DNA from: Fereydounia khargensis
Taxonomy: Eukaryota > Basidiomycota > Ustilaginomycetes > Urocystidales > Fereydouniaceae
DNA length: 64,000 bases
Direction: 5' to 3'
Assembly: GCA_026413255.1 (NCBI GenBank)
Contig: JAOCZO010000023.1
Span: 1-64,000 of the forward strand
A model generated the notes under the pieces. It did no database searches and had not been told where the DNA came from. It was given only the letters and a program-made list of their open reading frames with translations. Position 1 is the first letter of the stretch, and each line of letters starts with the position of its first letter. This document shows positions 10,455 through 20,917 of this stretch, one piece after another. A program made the position numbers and the translations under genes.

Positions 10455-13400
10455 GATGTTTGAGAGAGTGGTGGATGATTGGAAAAAGTTTGGGGCTTCC
10501 AAAGGTATTGGATACTTGTACCTTCAGACAGGGATCAGGGTCTAATCAAAGCTGGACCGAATGCAGGAGCCCTGATCAGCTGGTGACACGTCCGGGAGGG
10601 CCGAGCATAGGTGCCCGTATTGAAGGCCTCGTCAACCTGTATGTAGACACCTTGCTCCACCCAACCTGTCACTTCAGAGATTCACTCATTCGGAGGAGCT
10701 GGAACTCTCCCTTTGTCTTGTGTCATCCCCTCCCGGCATTCGTGATTCCATCGCGATGCTTGGCTACGTCCATCTTTCAGCTCGTTTTGTCGGCAGCATC
10801 GAGTGTTTAAGCCTGCGCTCGAGCTGTCGTGAGCTCATCTCCTGCTTGAATCAGGCGTTGCTGAGGATAAGAGGGTCCTGCAAAGAAGCGGCTCGAGACC
10901 CGACCATTGGTACAACAAAGGGAACCTGTTTGAGTGATACGACGGCAGAGCGTCACGCGTATCGGGGACCCGATCATCGGCGATGTGTCTGCCACGTTGT
11001 CCAGGGTCTGGTCACTGCTTCCTGTCAAGTGGACATCGTGCCCTAGCTAAATTACAAACTTGCTTCTGCGAGCTCAGCTCGTTCGCCAGACACCATCTTG
11101 TGACGACGAGCCTGACCTCAGAGAGAAGCATAGCTAAGATTAGGCTGGCCCTGATGGGTTGGAGTGCACGTTTCTGAGCTGGCCCGTCTTTCATTCGGCC
11201 GACCGTGGAACTTGTTTGGGTGCTGAGTGCAGAGCCAATTCCAGCGGCCAGGAACCCTGCTTAATGGTGAGGGGAAGGTGTGGGCGGGCGAGCCGAGGGA
11301 GGGCAAGGAGACGGACGGCTCGCTTATGCGCTTGGTACCGCACCCTGTTCGGTTCGGTGTATTGGTGGTTTGGAGATTGTGATTCCGAATCTGCTTGGGT
11401 TGTTAGTATTTGTAAACCGGCGACTGATCCATGACAACTCGGGTGCATTCGGTGCATGCTTGTCCGGTACTGTAAATGCTTTGCTGCAGGCTGCAATTCC
11501 AAAATAGCCCTCCGCAGCATCGTATCCGCACCCGTGGTGAGACTCTCCAGCGGGCACGGTCGGCCGTCTGGCGCAGCGGGGAAACGATCTGAAGTAGCTG
11601 AGGCTGTTCACCTGTTGCGTACCATCATCTCGATCCGTGTTCCATCAGTCTGGATGACGGTATGATCGAAGCCTTGTTGTGTAGAGAGAAAAAAGAGCCC
11701 GGGAGCGCGTTTCCGGTGCCTCACAGGAGTCAAAGGAGTGGAGCTGCGATGATTGCTGCAGCATCGGCTTCCAAGCTGCGCGAGCAGACGCATGTGCAGG
11801 TACGAAAAAGAGTTGCAGTGCGGTGGGGACTGCGGATGTCTATGGCGAGCGAGCAGGCCAAGTTACAGCAAGAACGCAGGCTGCAGTTTAACGAGCAACT
11901 CTCTTGGTAACTAGCTGTATCTCTGACCATCTTGGCACCTTGGCACGGCACATTGCCCATACCCTTTGCCTCTCTCTCTTTCGCGTTGGAGGGAGTCCAT
12001 CTCCTTCTGTTTGGCCATACCATCGAAGCTGTCAATGAGGGCTAAGAGAGACAGGGTCATGCCATCGTTTGCTCTCCTCCCTCCTGCCAGCAAGGCCGGG
12101 GCTGGCGTAAAGAAGAAGGGCGAGACGTGCTGGCTGGCCGCCTTGCTCACTTGCCCACTGACTCGCTAGGGCGATCCGCATCACTGAATCGCGCGGCGAA
12201 CTCAGGACGCGCACTTCCTGTGCAATTACGTCGTCCGCGTCTGTAGGCCACTGCAGTCGACCCCCTCCCCCCCTTTCAGTGCTGCGATAGAGCAGGCCCG
12301 TATACAGAAGAATCAAATCGTTGGTGTGATTAGCGAGGCGGGGCGAAGGTAAAGTTTGAGGATACTGTATCGGGGGAACGCCTTTCGGCTGAGCTTGGCG
12401 GAATTTGCCTTTGGGCGAGACAGAAGAAAAGAGGAAAGGAAGACAGGCTGGCTTCCATTTCTGACTTTGTGACTGACTTGCACTTGGCTCAGGCCCCCGT
12501 TTTGGTGCCGATCGGCCGCTTCCACTGCGAGCGCGAGCACTGCACTGCACTGCACTGCCAAAGGCGCCAGACCAGAGGAGCGGGTCTTGCTTGTTTCTCG
12601 CTATGGACCTGATTTCTCTCTTTTTTTCGGAACTTGCCTAACATGCTGCAGTACATGCATGATGGGAGATCGCTCCGTCAGAGCCGCTCCTCTGTCAAAG
12701 TGGGTCTGTCTGACTTTCTGACTGGCGGTCTGTCTCCACACTGCTCTCCACCTCTCTCTCTCTCATGTCTCTCACTCGAGTCGCCTGCTGCAGCTGCTGC
12801 TGCTGCGATTTCGCCGCTCACCTGCCTGCTGCTTGGCTGCGCAGTGCCCTTCGTTTGCCCCCTTCCAGCTTCGGCTCGTTCTAACCCTCCGCTGAACCTG
12901 GCCATCCATTCCACTAGCGTCGTTGTTCTTACCACCCCTCTGCCCCCTCCCCTTGCCCTCGACCGGTCTATCCAGATACGCAGCTTTCCCCTCCCCTTTC
13001 TTCTCCACCACCTTCACTTTGCTCTGTCGGCTTGCCTCGTCACCAACCCGTCACCCTCTCCTTTCCCTGGAGTTGCGTGCGACGACGACGAACAGGAGCA
13101 ACAGATATCCCACATCATCATCACCTCGAAGGATACCATCCCCAACCCTATTCCCTCTCACGACCCACGTACCGCCGAGACGGGCCGGTTTCTTCACTGT
13201 CTGGTCACCATTCATACCCCTGCTCTCTCGTTCCTCCAGCGCGTCTAACGATTACATCACTTAGCCCCGTCCTCTATTGACTGCTTATTGTCTTGCTTGG
13301 GCCTTCATTCTCTCCTCGTGCATCCGCGCCGACCAATTGGGATCAGCTTTTTATAGCAACCATCTCTCACCTTCCGACCTTGGAATCGCCAACCCGAACG

Positions 13401-13516
13401 ACTCTACTCGAACGAATGTCGTCTCACACCATCTACTAGCTGACCTCACCTGCATCACTCTGCTATCTTATCATAAGCGACTTTGTTTGGCCGTTCGGCT
13501 CTGAACCAACGTCGCC
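10455..13516. other. 3.06-kb gene-free region upstream of the giant protein gene
   Basis: No ORF here resembles a known family and none shows the codon bias of its neighbours. About 10.5-12.5 kb is mixed sequence. A CACTG array sits at about 12538-12557 and a CTG/CAG tract at about 12787-12807. From about 12730 to 13510 the plus strand is strongly C/T-rich, as is common for fungal promoters and 5' UTRs, so this half probably drives and leads into the gene at 13517. The rest could hold regulatory DNA or an unrecognised noncoding RNA. Confidence 0.5.
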
Positions 13517-16500
13517 ATGCCTAAGCACTCTTTCATAGATTCTATCCTTAATCGCCCTTCCCAAAGCTATGCGGAGCCCGCACCCGGTGCCAAGCCTTCG
13601 GGCTCGAGCCAGGCCGGCTGGCGCCCTCCTACCGACCTCCCAAATGCCTCGGCAAAACCCCAATCCATCCTCTCGGGCAACATGTTCAAGAGCAAGGGCA
13701 AAGGCAGCCTAGGTAGGAGCAGCGCCAGCGTCGCCGGAGCTGGTAGCAATGCCCCCTCTGTATCGGGAATGAGCAACACCAGCCGCTTCAGTCGCTTCCG
13801 CAAGAAGGATCGCCGCCCCTCAATCTCGAGTACCGTCTTTGACGACGGTGCCGAGTCCACCGTCAACGACTCACCCCGAAAGTCCCGCTGGTGGGAAGCT
13901 GGCAGCATGAGGCTAGGCAGGTCTTCTCGGCCCCCTAGCATATCTGGCAGTGTCTTCTCTGAGCCAGATGCACAGCCCGGGCCCACTTTCCAGAGCATGG
14001 CTGGCGTTGGAGCCGCGCGGGTGCCGCCACGAGGCGCCCGAAGCGACTTTGGCGACTCTCCTTCACGCATGCGTCTGGCCAGCCAGCCACCTCCTATGCC
14101 TACCTTGGCGTCAAAGTCCTCGCTCAACTCGATGCGTCTCCAGTCCGGTGTCGCACCGCTCGGCCAGCCAGCTCCATCGCTCGTCAAGCGATCTTCTCGT
14201 CCTTCAGTCGCCAAAAGCTCGGCTTCAATCTCTACCAATGTCTCGCGTGCCACCAGCCCTGCCCCTAATGACCCTACGTCACGCCCAATCAGCCCAGCTG
14301 CTTCCATGGGTCGCAAGAGCCATAGCCGCCAGGCTCACGGCGGCTCTTCGGATTGGAACGCCTTCGTCAGCAGCATGTCTGGCACCGAGGTTGCCAAGAC
14401 GTGGGAAAGCATGCCCATGCTCGCACCCAAACAGAAAAAGCAACAGGCTGTCGAACGCAGGAAGAGTGCCGTCCAACGTGTCCAGAAGGAGCTCGAGCAG
14501 GACGCCCAATTCAACCAAGTTCAGCAAGATCCTGGGGTCTTGCGACAAGATCTTCTCAGCCGCGCAGCCTCTCAGGTAATCGGCGACGCTCCACCTCAGG
14601 TCATGCCGACAAACATCCAGCCAGGCACTGTCCTGGTACCGGTCAGCCCAGTTCCGGGCGGTGTCATGCCGGTCCAGCCGCAGCAGCCTCCTGTCATCAT
14701 GTCTCAGGCACCCTATGCCCCTCCTCAGGTGTCCATGGCTTACAACCAGGACATGCCTCCGCAAAACTTCCAAGTCGGGTCACCCGTTGGGCAACAGCAG
14801 ATCGACCCATACTACGCTCAGCGGATGCAACAATCACCACCACCGCAGCATCAGTTTGTTCAACAGCAGGCGCCCGTTGCCGTACCCGCAGTACGAGCTG
14901 TACCTATGCCGCCATCGCAGTCTTTGCCCGCGCACTTGACTCCTCCTCCGCCCTCGCAAGCTTCGCCGGTTCTCCAACAAGAACATCAGCAAAACCCATC
15001 CTCCGCTTTGCAAACCCCCACAATGAGTGTGCCCGCAGCGGAAGCGATCTCTTCCGAAGAGGAAGAATCGTCCGAGGAGGAAGAGTCGTCTGAGGAAGAT
15101 CCTCTCGGCCAGCCTCAGATGCTCGATGTTGTCGCTGAGGAGGACGAGGAGACTTCAAGCAACGGACACACCAAGAACAACGAAATGCGAGCCAAGGGAA
15201 CAAGTCATCGCCGCATTGGCAGCTACGAGGCCATCCTGCGTCATCAGCGCTCCCTCAATGGTGTCGGTCTCAATGCCGAACAGTCGCCTACGGATCTTAC
15301 GCCTCGCATCTCGATCTCCAAGCCTCCCACCGCTTCGCCACCCGTGCCCACCTCGCCGCTGGATAAGCAGGCTGGCATGCCCGACCTGACTCAACCGTCC
15401 TTGCCCCCCTCCGCGGCCGCAGTCGAGCAGGCCAAGCTGATTGGCTCAGCTCCAACCGAAGCAGCCACAGTTCCTGCACCGGCCCCCGACCTGGACGCAG
15501 CCGACGACAAGAGCCTTCCGTCCCTTCCGCATACGCCTGGAGAAAGCGCAGACGAAGAAGAGATGACCGAGTCGCTCAGCGCGGCACCACAACGTCCAGC
15601 CCTCGTCACGCGAGTTTCGTCAACTTCAGACTTTCAATCTGCTAAGAGCGGACGAAGCACTCCGACGGCCAGCAAGGGTGTCACTTTTGACGGCGATGAG
15701 CCTGAAAGTGGGTCTGAAACGGACACAGAAGCAAAAGCACAGGCAGCTGCCAACGCGAGCGGAGAGGAGTCAGACGCTGACAAGGACAAGGCTGAAGCTG
15801 AATCTGAGGAACAAGAGGTTCCTTCGCCCCAGGGCTCACCTTCTGCCAAAGCGAACGCTGATTCACAGCGACCTGCCAGCATCCGCTCCTCACGGCCACC
15901 CACACTCGCCCGCCGACTAAGCGATGTCAGCCTAGGCACGACCTTTGCTCTAAGTGGCCTGCTGGACAACAGGTCTGTCCGCAGCTCTTCGCGTCGCAGC
16001 TCATCGCGCCGCTTCAGAATGGCCGACGATGATTCGGACTCGCCTGCAGACGCGTCGGATGATGACGCAGACCTCAAAGCTAAGGCACTGGCAGAGCAGG
16101 ATCGTCTGCGCAAGATGAACGTTGGTGATGAGTTCTTTGGTCCTGATCTCTCAGGCATTCTCGACAAGTTCAACAGCATGAACTGGTCTGACTCGACCAT
16201 CAACCGTCTCGGTCTTGAAGGCAAGGCTCCTTCGACCCGAGCCTCTGACGCCGCCTCCATTCGCGACTCGCTCGCGATGCAGGCTCAAGAGGCTATTAAT
16301 GAGGTTCGCCAGAAGCGAGCCAAAGCCGGTGTCGACGAGGATGGCAACACACGTGCTAGCTCCGCAGGTGGTCTCGCGCCCAGCTTTGCAGCTCTCTGGC
16401 TCCTGAATCAAGCTGCAGCTGGCAACGACGTGAGCGAGGAAGAGCGCCAGAAGCTGACCAAGGCCAAGGATGACATGAAGTCTGCTCTCACCCCATCATC

Positions 16501-19500
16501 CTCAGGTACCAGCTTCCCTTCGTCAAGCAAGTACAGTGATCTGTTCTCCTCAGCAGCCCCGCCACCAACCGCTGCGTCCACCTCGGTGCTCAATCGTCCG
16601 CGCCCGAAGGCCAGCAAGCCCGCAGAGATGGCAGGCTTGGCCATTTCAGAAGGCAAGCTCAAGCCAGATCAGCCAGCTGAGCCACCGCTCGACACTCGCA
16701 GCACTTTGCCTATGGCCTTTTCTCTACCGTCCATTCCCAGCCCGACCAAGCAGCAGCAACAGTCAGCGGCGAGCGGAGTGCAAGCTCAGGCCCCTCGACC
16801 GCATCCAGTGGTGGTTGGAACGCCGAGCAAGGACAAACCGCCGCCGACAAAGTCGGCCATGAAAACGCTGCGTCACTCCAAGTCACTCGCCGACACTCTT
16901 TTCTCTTTCCCTCTTCGCTCTCCTGAGAAGGCAGAGAAGAAGAAGAAAGAAAAGGAGAAGGCCAGGATTAAGGAGAAGGAGAAGGCCAGCCGAAAATCGA
17001 GCGAGAGTGAACGATCCGCGACCTTCTCGCTGGCTTCCAAGTCGAGCCAACCCGATCGGAAGAGCAAGGAAAAGTCTCGCAAGATGAGCGAAAGCAGCAC
17101 ACGTCCTTCGATGGCAAGTGAGCGCTCTCAGGACACAGCGGGTGATGCAGCTAGCCGAGCTTCCACTGAGGCATCTCGACGAACCGTTGCAGCTTCTAGC
17201 GCCGAGCGCGAGATAGATCCCGCCACTTTTGCAACTACTGCAGCTTCTGAAATTCCGGTCTATCCGACAGAAAGGCTGACGGCCAAGGCAGCTGGAAAGC
17301 TACCGCAGCGATCGGTCGAGGAGGATGACGATGCCTCAGCCGAGCTGCGCGCCATCACTTCAGTGGATCCGCCTGCTGCAATGCCGCAGTCAGATACTCA
17401 CTTCGAGCTGGCTCACGAGACGCCGCCACCGACATCGTCGACATCGTTGTCCAAGTTCACCACGCCGTTCCAGAGCATGGCTAATATCAACGGACACGCA
17501 GGTACCGGCACTGCTTCTCCACCTCCCCCTCTGCCCACAACGGCAGTGGACGTCTCACCGCCACAACGCTTTGAGACCGCCCGAGATCTTAAAGCCCTGG
17601 CCCTTCAGGAGTCACCCACGGCAGCCATCGTCAAGGAAAGATCCGAGGCAGAGAAGCGCATCTCGGCCCAGTTCCGTGCGATGGATGGCTTTTCGTCCTT
17701 CTCCCTCCCTGCCTTTGACGTCAAGCCGAATGAGTTTGAGACCGATGCGAGCCAGGAAAGGGCCTCGATGGACATCTTGAGCAAGCCCACCGTGCAGGCT
17801 GAAGCTGTCGAGGTTCTCAAGTCAGAAGATACCGCGGAGGAGGTGGCTGTCGTCGGAGAGGCAATCACAACCTCCGACACGGTGCTGGCCCCGCCCAAGT
17901 CAGACGAGAACGACTCGAGCGCGGATGAGTTCATTCGACCGCCCTCTTCTGAGGCAAGTGCAGCTAGCACTGCGCTCACGACGCCTGTCAGTTCTGATGT
18001 GGCGGTCAAGCCTGTGGCTACTCGGTCGCCAGTGGTGCCTTCCCAACCCGAAGTTACGGTGGTGGAGACAGATACTGCTGATAACATCGACAAGCGGCTT
18101 CCAATGCCCCCACCGTTGGCTGCAGCCGAGATGATGTCGGTTCCATCCAACGACCGTACTCCGAGAGCCAACCCCGAGGTCACACCAAACGTGGGCATCA
18201 ACCTCATCCCACCAACCCCTCCAGCATTCGAGTCGAGGAATTCCTTCACCGGCTCGCATGCCCCGACAACGCCTACGATCGCTGAAGAGGCAGACCCCAT
18301 CGAAGCTGCTGCACAGAAGGCAAGCAATGTATCGCGCTCTACCAGTCAGAAGACGAACAAGCTTGGAGACAGCAACCTGGAGCCGCTGGCTCGTTCCAAG
18401 TCGTCCACTGGCAAGAAAAAGTCGCAGAACTGGCAGGAGTATCATGGGAAAGGTCTCAGCCTCCCTCCTGGCCTGATTGCCACAACTGTGGCCTCTTCAG
18501 GGGCCCGACGCGGATCGGCTCCGACTTTGACAACTGGTCAGTCCGAAAAGATGCCTTCGGCTTCGGTCTCCGAGAGCGACTTGCTGCGAAAGAAGAGCAA
18601 GAAGCGCTTGTCCAACATCCACACGATGCCGGCAGCCAGCGTGACGAAGGACACGCTACCACCCATTCCGGAGCCCGAAGCAGCCCTGCAGCCACCGCCC
18701 AGTCCCAAGCCGAGCAAACGGCGCAGCAGCAAGCATGGCAGCATTTCGCCCTCATCATCGACCGGCAGGATGGTTGCCGGTGCGCCCCCGGTGCCCCAGA
18801 TCCCGGACGACTACCAGTCTGCGGCAAGCTCTGTGGTTGGCTCGCCTTCACGCCTGTACGCCGGGTATGAGCCGTATGCGGGAGGCTACGTCGGAGGGTA
18901 CGTTGTCGGCAGTGTTGTGGGCAGCACGGCATCGTCCACGACGGGTTCGGACGCTGGATCTGTTTCCCCGGCACCAAGCAACGTGCCAAGCCAATCCGGA
19001 CGTTCGAACGCGTCCTACGTTTCCTCGAGCGTGCATTCGGCATCTCACCGCAGCAGCCCGCACCCCGAATACTCGTACGTCAACCAGGAGCTCACGCCCT
19101 ACGCGCGAAAGCTGCGTTCTCTCTCGCCCAGTATCCCGCAGGTTCCAGCGGCCCCATCAACCTCGTCGATGGGCGAGCCGATGGAGCGACGTCAGTCGCT
19201 GATGAGCGCGATCAATTCGTGGGTGCCGGATCCGGACCAGCTCGAGGATCGACCGGTGTCACCGCTGTCGTCTCGCCCGACTTCACCGGTGTACCCACCG
19301 TTGCCGGCATCCACCATCTCACGGACCAGCTCGGTAATCAGCTCATCGACCTCGCCATCAGTCGTTCGCAACGCCCCGCTGGGCGCCTCAACCAACCACT
19401 ACCTCCATCCACCGGTGCCGCGCTCTCGCATGACGGCCGAAGAGCGAAGCGCGCGCAGCATTGATGGTCACACGTCGCCTCCGTTTAACGGCTACAACGG

Positions 19501-20779
19501 CTCGATTGCTTCGTCCATCAACTCGAGTCCATCAGCATCGCAGTCGGTGGCTAGCCTGCCTAGCTCCATGCCGACAGTGCCGACGAGCTATCGACCCAAC
19601 CCGGATCCGAAGCGATTCAGCAGCACAGTTGAGGACCTGCTTCACACACGCACTACGATGCAGACCATTGCTGTGTCGAGTGGCGCTTTCCCTTCGCGCA
19701 ACAAATCGACGCGGCGCCGTACCAGCACAGACACGAGCTCGGAGAAGCGATCATCGCTGGATGTTCCCGAGCACCTGCAAGACGAGCTGAACCTGACGAC
19801 TCTGTCGCTCACTGCGCACACGCCTCCGCCACGCAAGATTAGCTCGACCCAGGTGCTGGTGCAGGTTATTGCTGTGGCTATCGATGACATGGACAAGCTG
19901 CTGCTGCGTGAGCGGGTACGCCACGAGAACGCGTTTGGTTTTGTTCCCGGCCGCGCGTTCTGTGGTCGCGTTGTCGAATGCGGGTACGAGATCAAGAAGA
20001 TGCGCAAGGGCGACATTGTGTTTGGTCTGCAGGACAGTCGAAAGAGTGGAGCTCTGGCTGAGTTTATGACGATCAACCACAATCTGATCTGCCACGCTCC
20101 CTCGAACTGTCTCACCACCGAGCAAATCGCGGCACTGCCCTCGGCGGGAGTGATGGCTTACCAGATTCTGCAGAATCACTGCAGCCAGCTTCCGCGAGGC
20201 GCGCGCGTGCTCATTCTGAATGCGCACGACGGTATTGGTCTGCTGACGATGCAAGAGGCGGTCGGACTGGGTCTGATCATTGTGGCACAGTGCCCGCCGA
20301 GCGTGTCGGATGGTGTGGCGGTTTGCCAGGCGAACGGAGCGCATGAAGTGGTGATCGGCGAGCCGCTGTGGGCGATCAACTCGCTGCACGAGTCGAGCTT
20401 TGACCTGGTTGTCGACACGGTCGGCGGACGGCGTATCTACGATGCTGCGCGGCGTATCCTGGCCTTCGAGGGCCAGTTCACCACCTGCTTTGGTGACGAG
20501 CACTCGACCGCGAACCCGAACCTGCGTTCGCACTTCCGCAGCCTGCGCCGAGCGTTCTTTAAGAAGGACAAGAAGAACATTGGCTACGAGTGGGTCGGTG
20601 CGGACACGGGCGAGGACTGCCGCGAGGCGCTCGAGGCTGTCAAGCGTGCCGCTGAGGCTGGCAACATTTGCCCGCGCCTGCGCAGTGTGTTGCCGTTCGG
20701 TGACGCGCCGCGTGCGTTTGACCCTACGACGCGCAATATTGACGACGAACCGGGTGCGATCGTCGTGCGTGTTTCGTAA
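13517..20779 (+). CDS. Giant disordered protein with C-terminal MDR (zinc-type dehydrogenase/reductase) domain
   Basis: Intronless, 2420 residues. About 2080 residues are Ser/Pro/Ala/Glu-rich and probably disordered. They include an acidic SSEEEESSEEEE block (about 512-530), basic RSSSRRSSSRR, a Lys/Glu helix EKKKKEKEKARIKEKEK (about 1138-1160) and a more conserved-looking stretch DEFFGPDLSGILDKF. Residues about 2080-2420 form an MDR domain: GRAFCGRVVECGYEIKKMRKG, then GALAEFM, then AALPSAGVMAYQ, then ARVLILNAHDGIGLLTMQEA. The nucleotide loop reads NAHDGIG rather than the usual GAxGGVG. There are no obvious structural-zinc cysteines, so it is quinone-oxidoreductase-like. I do not know its function; a scaffold using a degenerate enzyme fold as a binding module is possible. 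The ATG follows a C/T-rich leader. Confidence 0.85.
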   Translation: MPKHSFIDSILNRPSQSYAEPAPGAKPSGSSQAGWRPPTDLPNASAKPQSILSGNMFKSKGKGSLGRSSASVAGAGSNAPSVSGMSNTSRFSRFRKKDRRPSISSTVFDDGAESTVNDSPRKSRWWEAGSMRLGRSSRPPSISGSVFSEPDAQPGPTFQSMAGVGAARVPPRGARSDFGDSPSRMRLASQPPPMPTLASKSSLNSMRLQSGVAPLGQPAPSLVKRSSRPSVAKSSASISTNVSRATSPAPNDPTSRPISPAASMGRKSHSRQAHGGSSDWNAFVSSMSGTEVAKTWESMPMLAPKQKKQQAVERRKSAVQRVQKELEQDAQFNQVQQDPGVLRQDLLSRAASQVIGDAPPQVMPTNIQPGTVLVPVSPVPGGVMPVQPQQPPVIMSQAPYAPPQVSMAYNQDMPPQNFQVGSPVGQQQIDPYYAQRMQQSPPPQHQFVQQQAPVAVPAVRAVPMPPSQSLPAHLTPPPPSQASPVLQQEHQQNPSSALQTPTMSVPAAEAISSEEEESSEEEESSEEDPLGQPQMLDVVAEEDEETSSNGHTKNNEMRAKGTSHRRIGSYEAILRHQRSLNGVGLNAEQSPTDLTPRISISKPPTASPPVPTSPLDKQAGMPDLTQPSLPPSAAAVEQAKLIGSAPTEAATVPAPAPDLDAADDKSLPSLPHTPGESADEEEMTESLSAAPQRPALVTRVSSTSDFQSAKSGRSTPTASKGVTFDGDEPESGSETDTEAKAQAAANASGEESDADKDKAEAESEEQEVPSPQGSPSAKANADSQRPASIRSSRPPTLARRLSDVSLGTTFALSGLLDNRSVRSSSRRSSSRRFRMADDDSDSPADASDDDADLKAKALAEQDRLRKMNVGDEFFGPDLSGILDKFNSMNWSDSTINRLGLEGKAPSTRASDAASIRDSLAMQAQEAINEVRQKRAKAGVDEDGNTRASSAGGLAPSFAALWLLNQAAAGNDVSEEERQKLTKAKDDMKSALTPSSSGTSFPSSSKYSDLFSSAAPPPTAASTSVLNRPRPKASKPAEMAGLAISEGKLKPDQPAEPPLDTRSTLPMAFSLPSIPSPTKQQQQSAASGVQAQAPRPHPVVVGTPSKDKPPPTKSAMKTLRHSKSLADTLFSFPLRSPEKAEKKKKEKEKARIKEKEKASRKSSESERSATFSLASKSSQPDRKSKEKSRKMSESSTRPSMASERSQDTAGDAASRASTEASRRTVAASSAEREIDPATFATTAASEIPVYPTERLTAKAAGKLPQRSVEEDDDASAELRAITSVDPPAAMPQSDTHFELAHETPPPTSSTSLSKFTTPFQSMANINGHAGTGTASPPPPLPTTAVDVSPPQRFETARDLKALALQESPTAAIVKERSEAEKRISAQFRAMDGFSSFSLPAFDVKPNEFETDASQERASMDILSKPTVQAEAVEVLKSEDTAEEVAVVGEAITTSDTVLAPPKSDENDSSADEFIRPPSSEASAASTALTTPVSSDVAVKPVATRSPVVPSQPEVTVVETDTADNIDKRLPMPPPLAAAEMMSVPSNDRTPRANPEVTPNVGINLIPPTPPAFESRNSFTGSHAPTTPTIAEEADPIEAAAQKASNVSRSTSQKTNKLGDSNLEPLARSKSSTGKKKSQNWQEYHGKGLSLPPGLIATTVASSGARRGSAPTLTTGQSEKMPSASVSESDLLRKKSKKRLSNIHTMPAASVTKDTLPPIPEPEAALQPPPSPKPSKRRSSKHGSISPSSSTGRMVAGAPPVPQIPDDYQSAASSVVGSPSRLYAGYEPYAGGYVGGYVVGSVVGSTASSTTGSDAGSVSPAPSNVPSQSGRSNASYVSSSVHSASHRSSPHPEYSYVNQELTPYARKLRSLSPSIPQVPAAPSTSSMGEPMERRQSLMSAINSWVPDPDQLEDRPVSPLSSRPTSPVYPPLPASTISRTSSVISSSTSPSVVRNAPLGASTNHYLHPPVPRSRMTAEERSARSIDGHTSPPFNGYNGSIASSINSSPSASQSVASLPSSMPTVPTSYRPNPDPKRFSSTVEDLLHTRTTMQTIAVSSGAFPSRNKSTRRRTSTDTSSEKRSSLDVPEHLQDELNLTTLSLTAHTPPPRKISSTQVLVQVIAVAIDDMDKLLLRERVRHENAFGFVPGRAFCGRVVECGYEIKKMRKGDIVFGLQDSRKSGALAEFMTINHNLICHAPSNCLTTEQIAALPSAGVMAYQILQNHCSQLPRGARVLILNAHDGIGLLTMQEAVGLGLIIVAQCPPSVSDGVAVCQANGAHEVVIGEPLWAINSLHESSFDLVVDTVGGRRIYDAARRILAFEGQFTTCFGDEHSTANPNLRSHFRSLRRAFFKKDKKNIGYEWVGADTGEDCREALEAVKRAAEAGNICPRLRSVLPFGDAPRAFDPTTRNIDDEPGAIVVRVS

Positions 20780-20917
20780 CTAACAATTACGGCACTGTGC
20801 TGTACTGTACTGTACGGGCAACACTCTTTTTCTTTTCGCCCATCTGTGGAAACTTAAACATATCCTGACCGATTCAGTCACTGTTGTCAAAGGGGAGTGT
20901 GGAATGCATGCATCCAT
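20780..20917. terminator. Convergent 3' region with GTACTGTAC elements
   Basis: 138 bp between the stops of the giant protein gene and CTNNBL1. It contains GTGCTGTACTGTACTGTACGG at about 20797-20816, then a T-rich run. Both transcripts must end or overlap here. The terminator role is inferred from position only. Confidence 0.35.

Noticed and set aside
10455-10502. Longer N-terminus for the polymerase X gene
   Set aside because: The extension begins with TTG, not ATG. The first ATG at 10454 opens the presequence-like leader. The same reasoning moved the starts of the hydrolase (25568), USP (45630) and oxidoreductase (32009).
9291-10502. Separate hypothetical membrane protein gene ahead of the polymerase
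   Set aside because: Its C-terminal EEKARMLFCRIYG is the polymerase X segment before the hairpin, and splicing via a 25-nt exon joins it in frame to IGPKKAEK.
12634-13248. 204-codon frame upstream of the giant gene
   Set aside because: Low-complexity Ser/Pro/Leu product of a C/T-rich leader; no family resemblance and no coding-like codon pattern.
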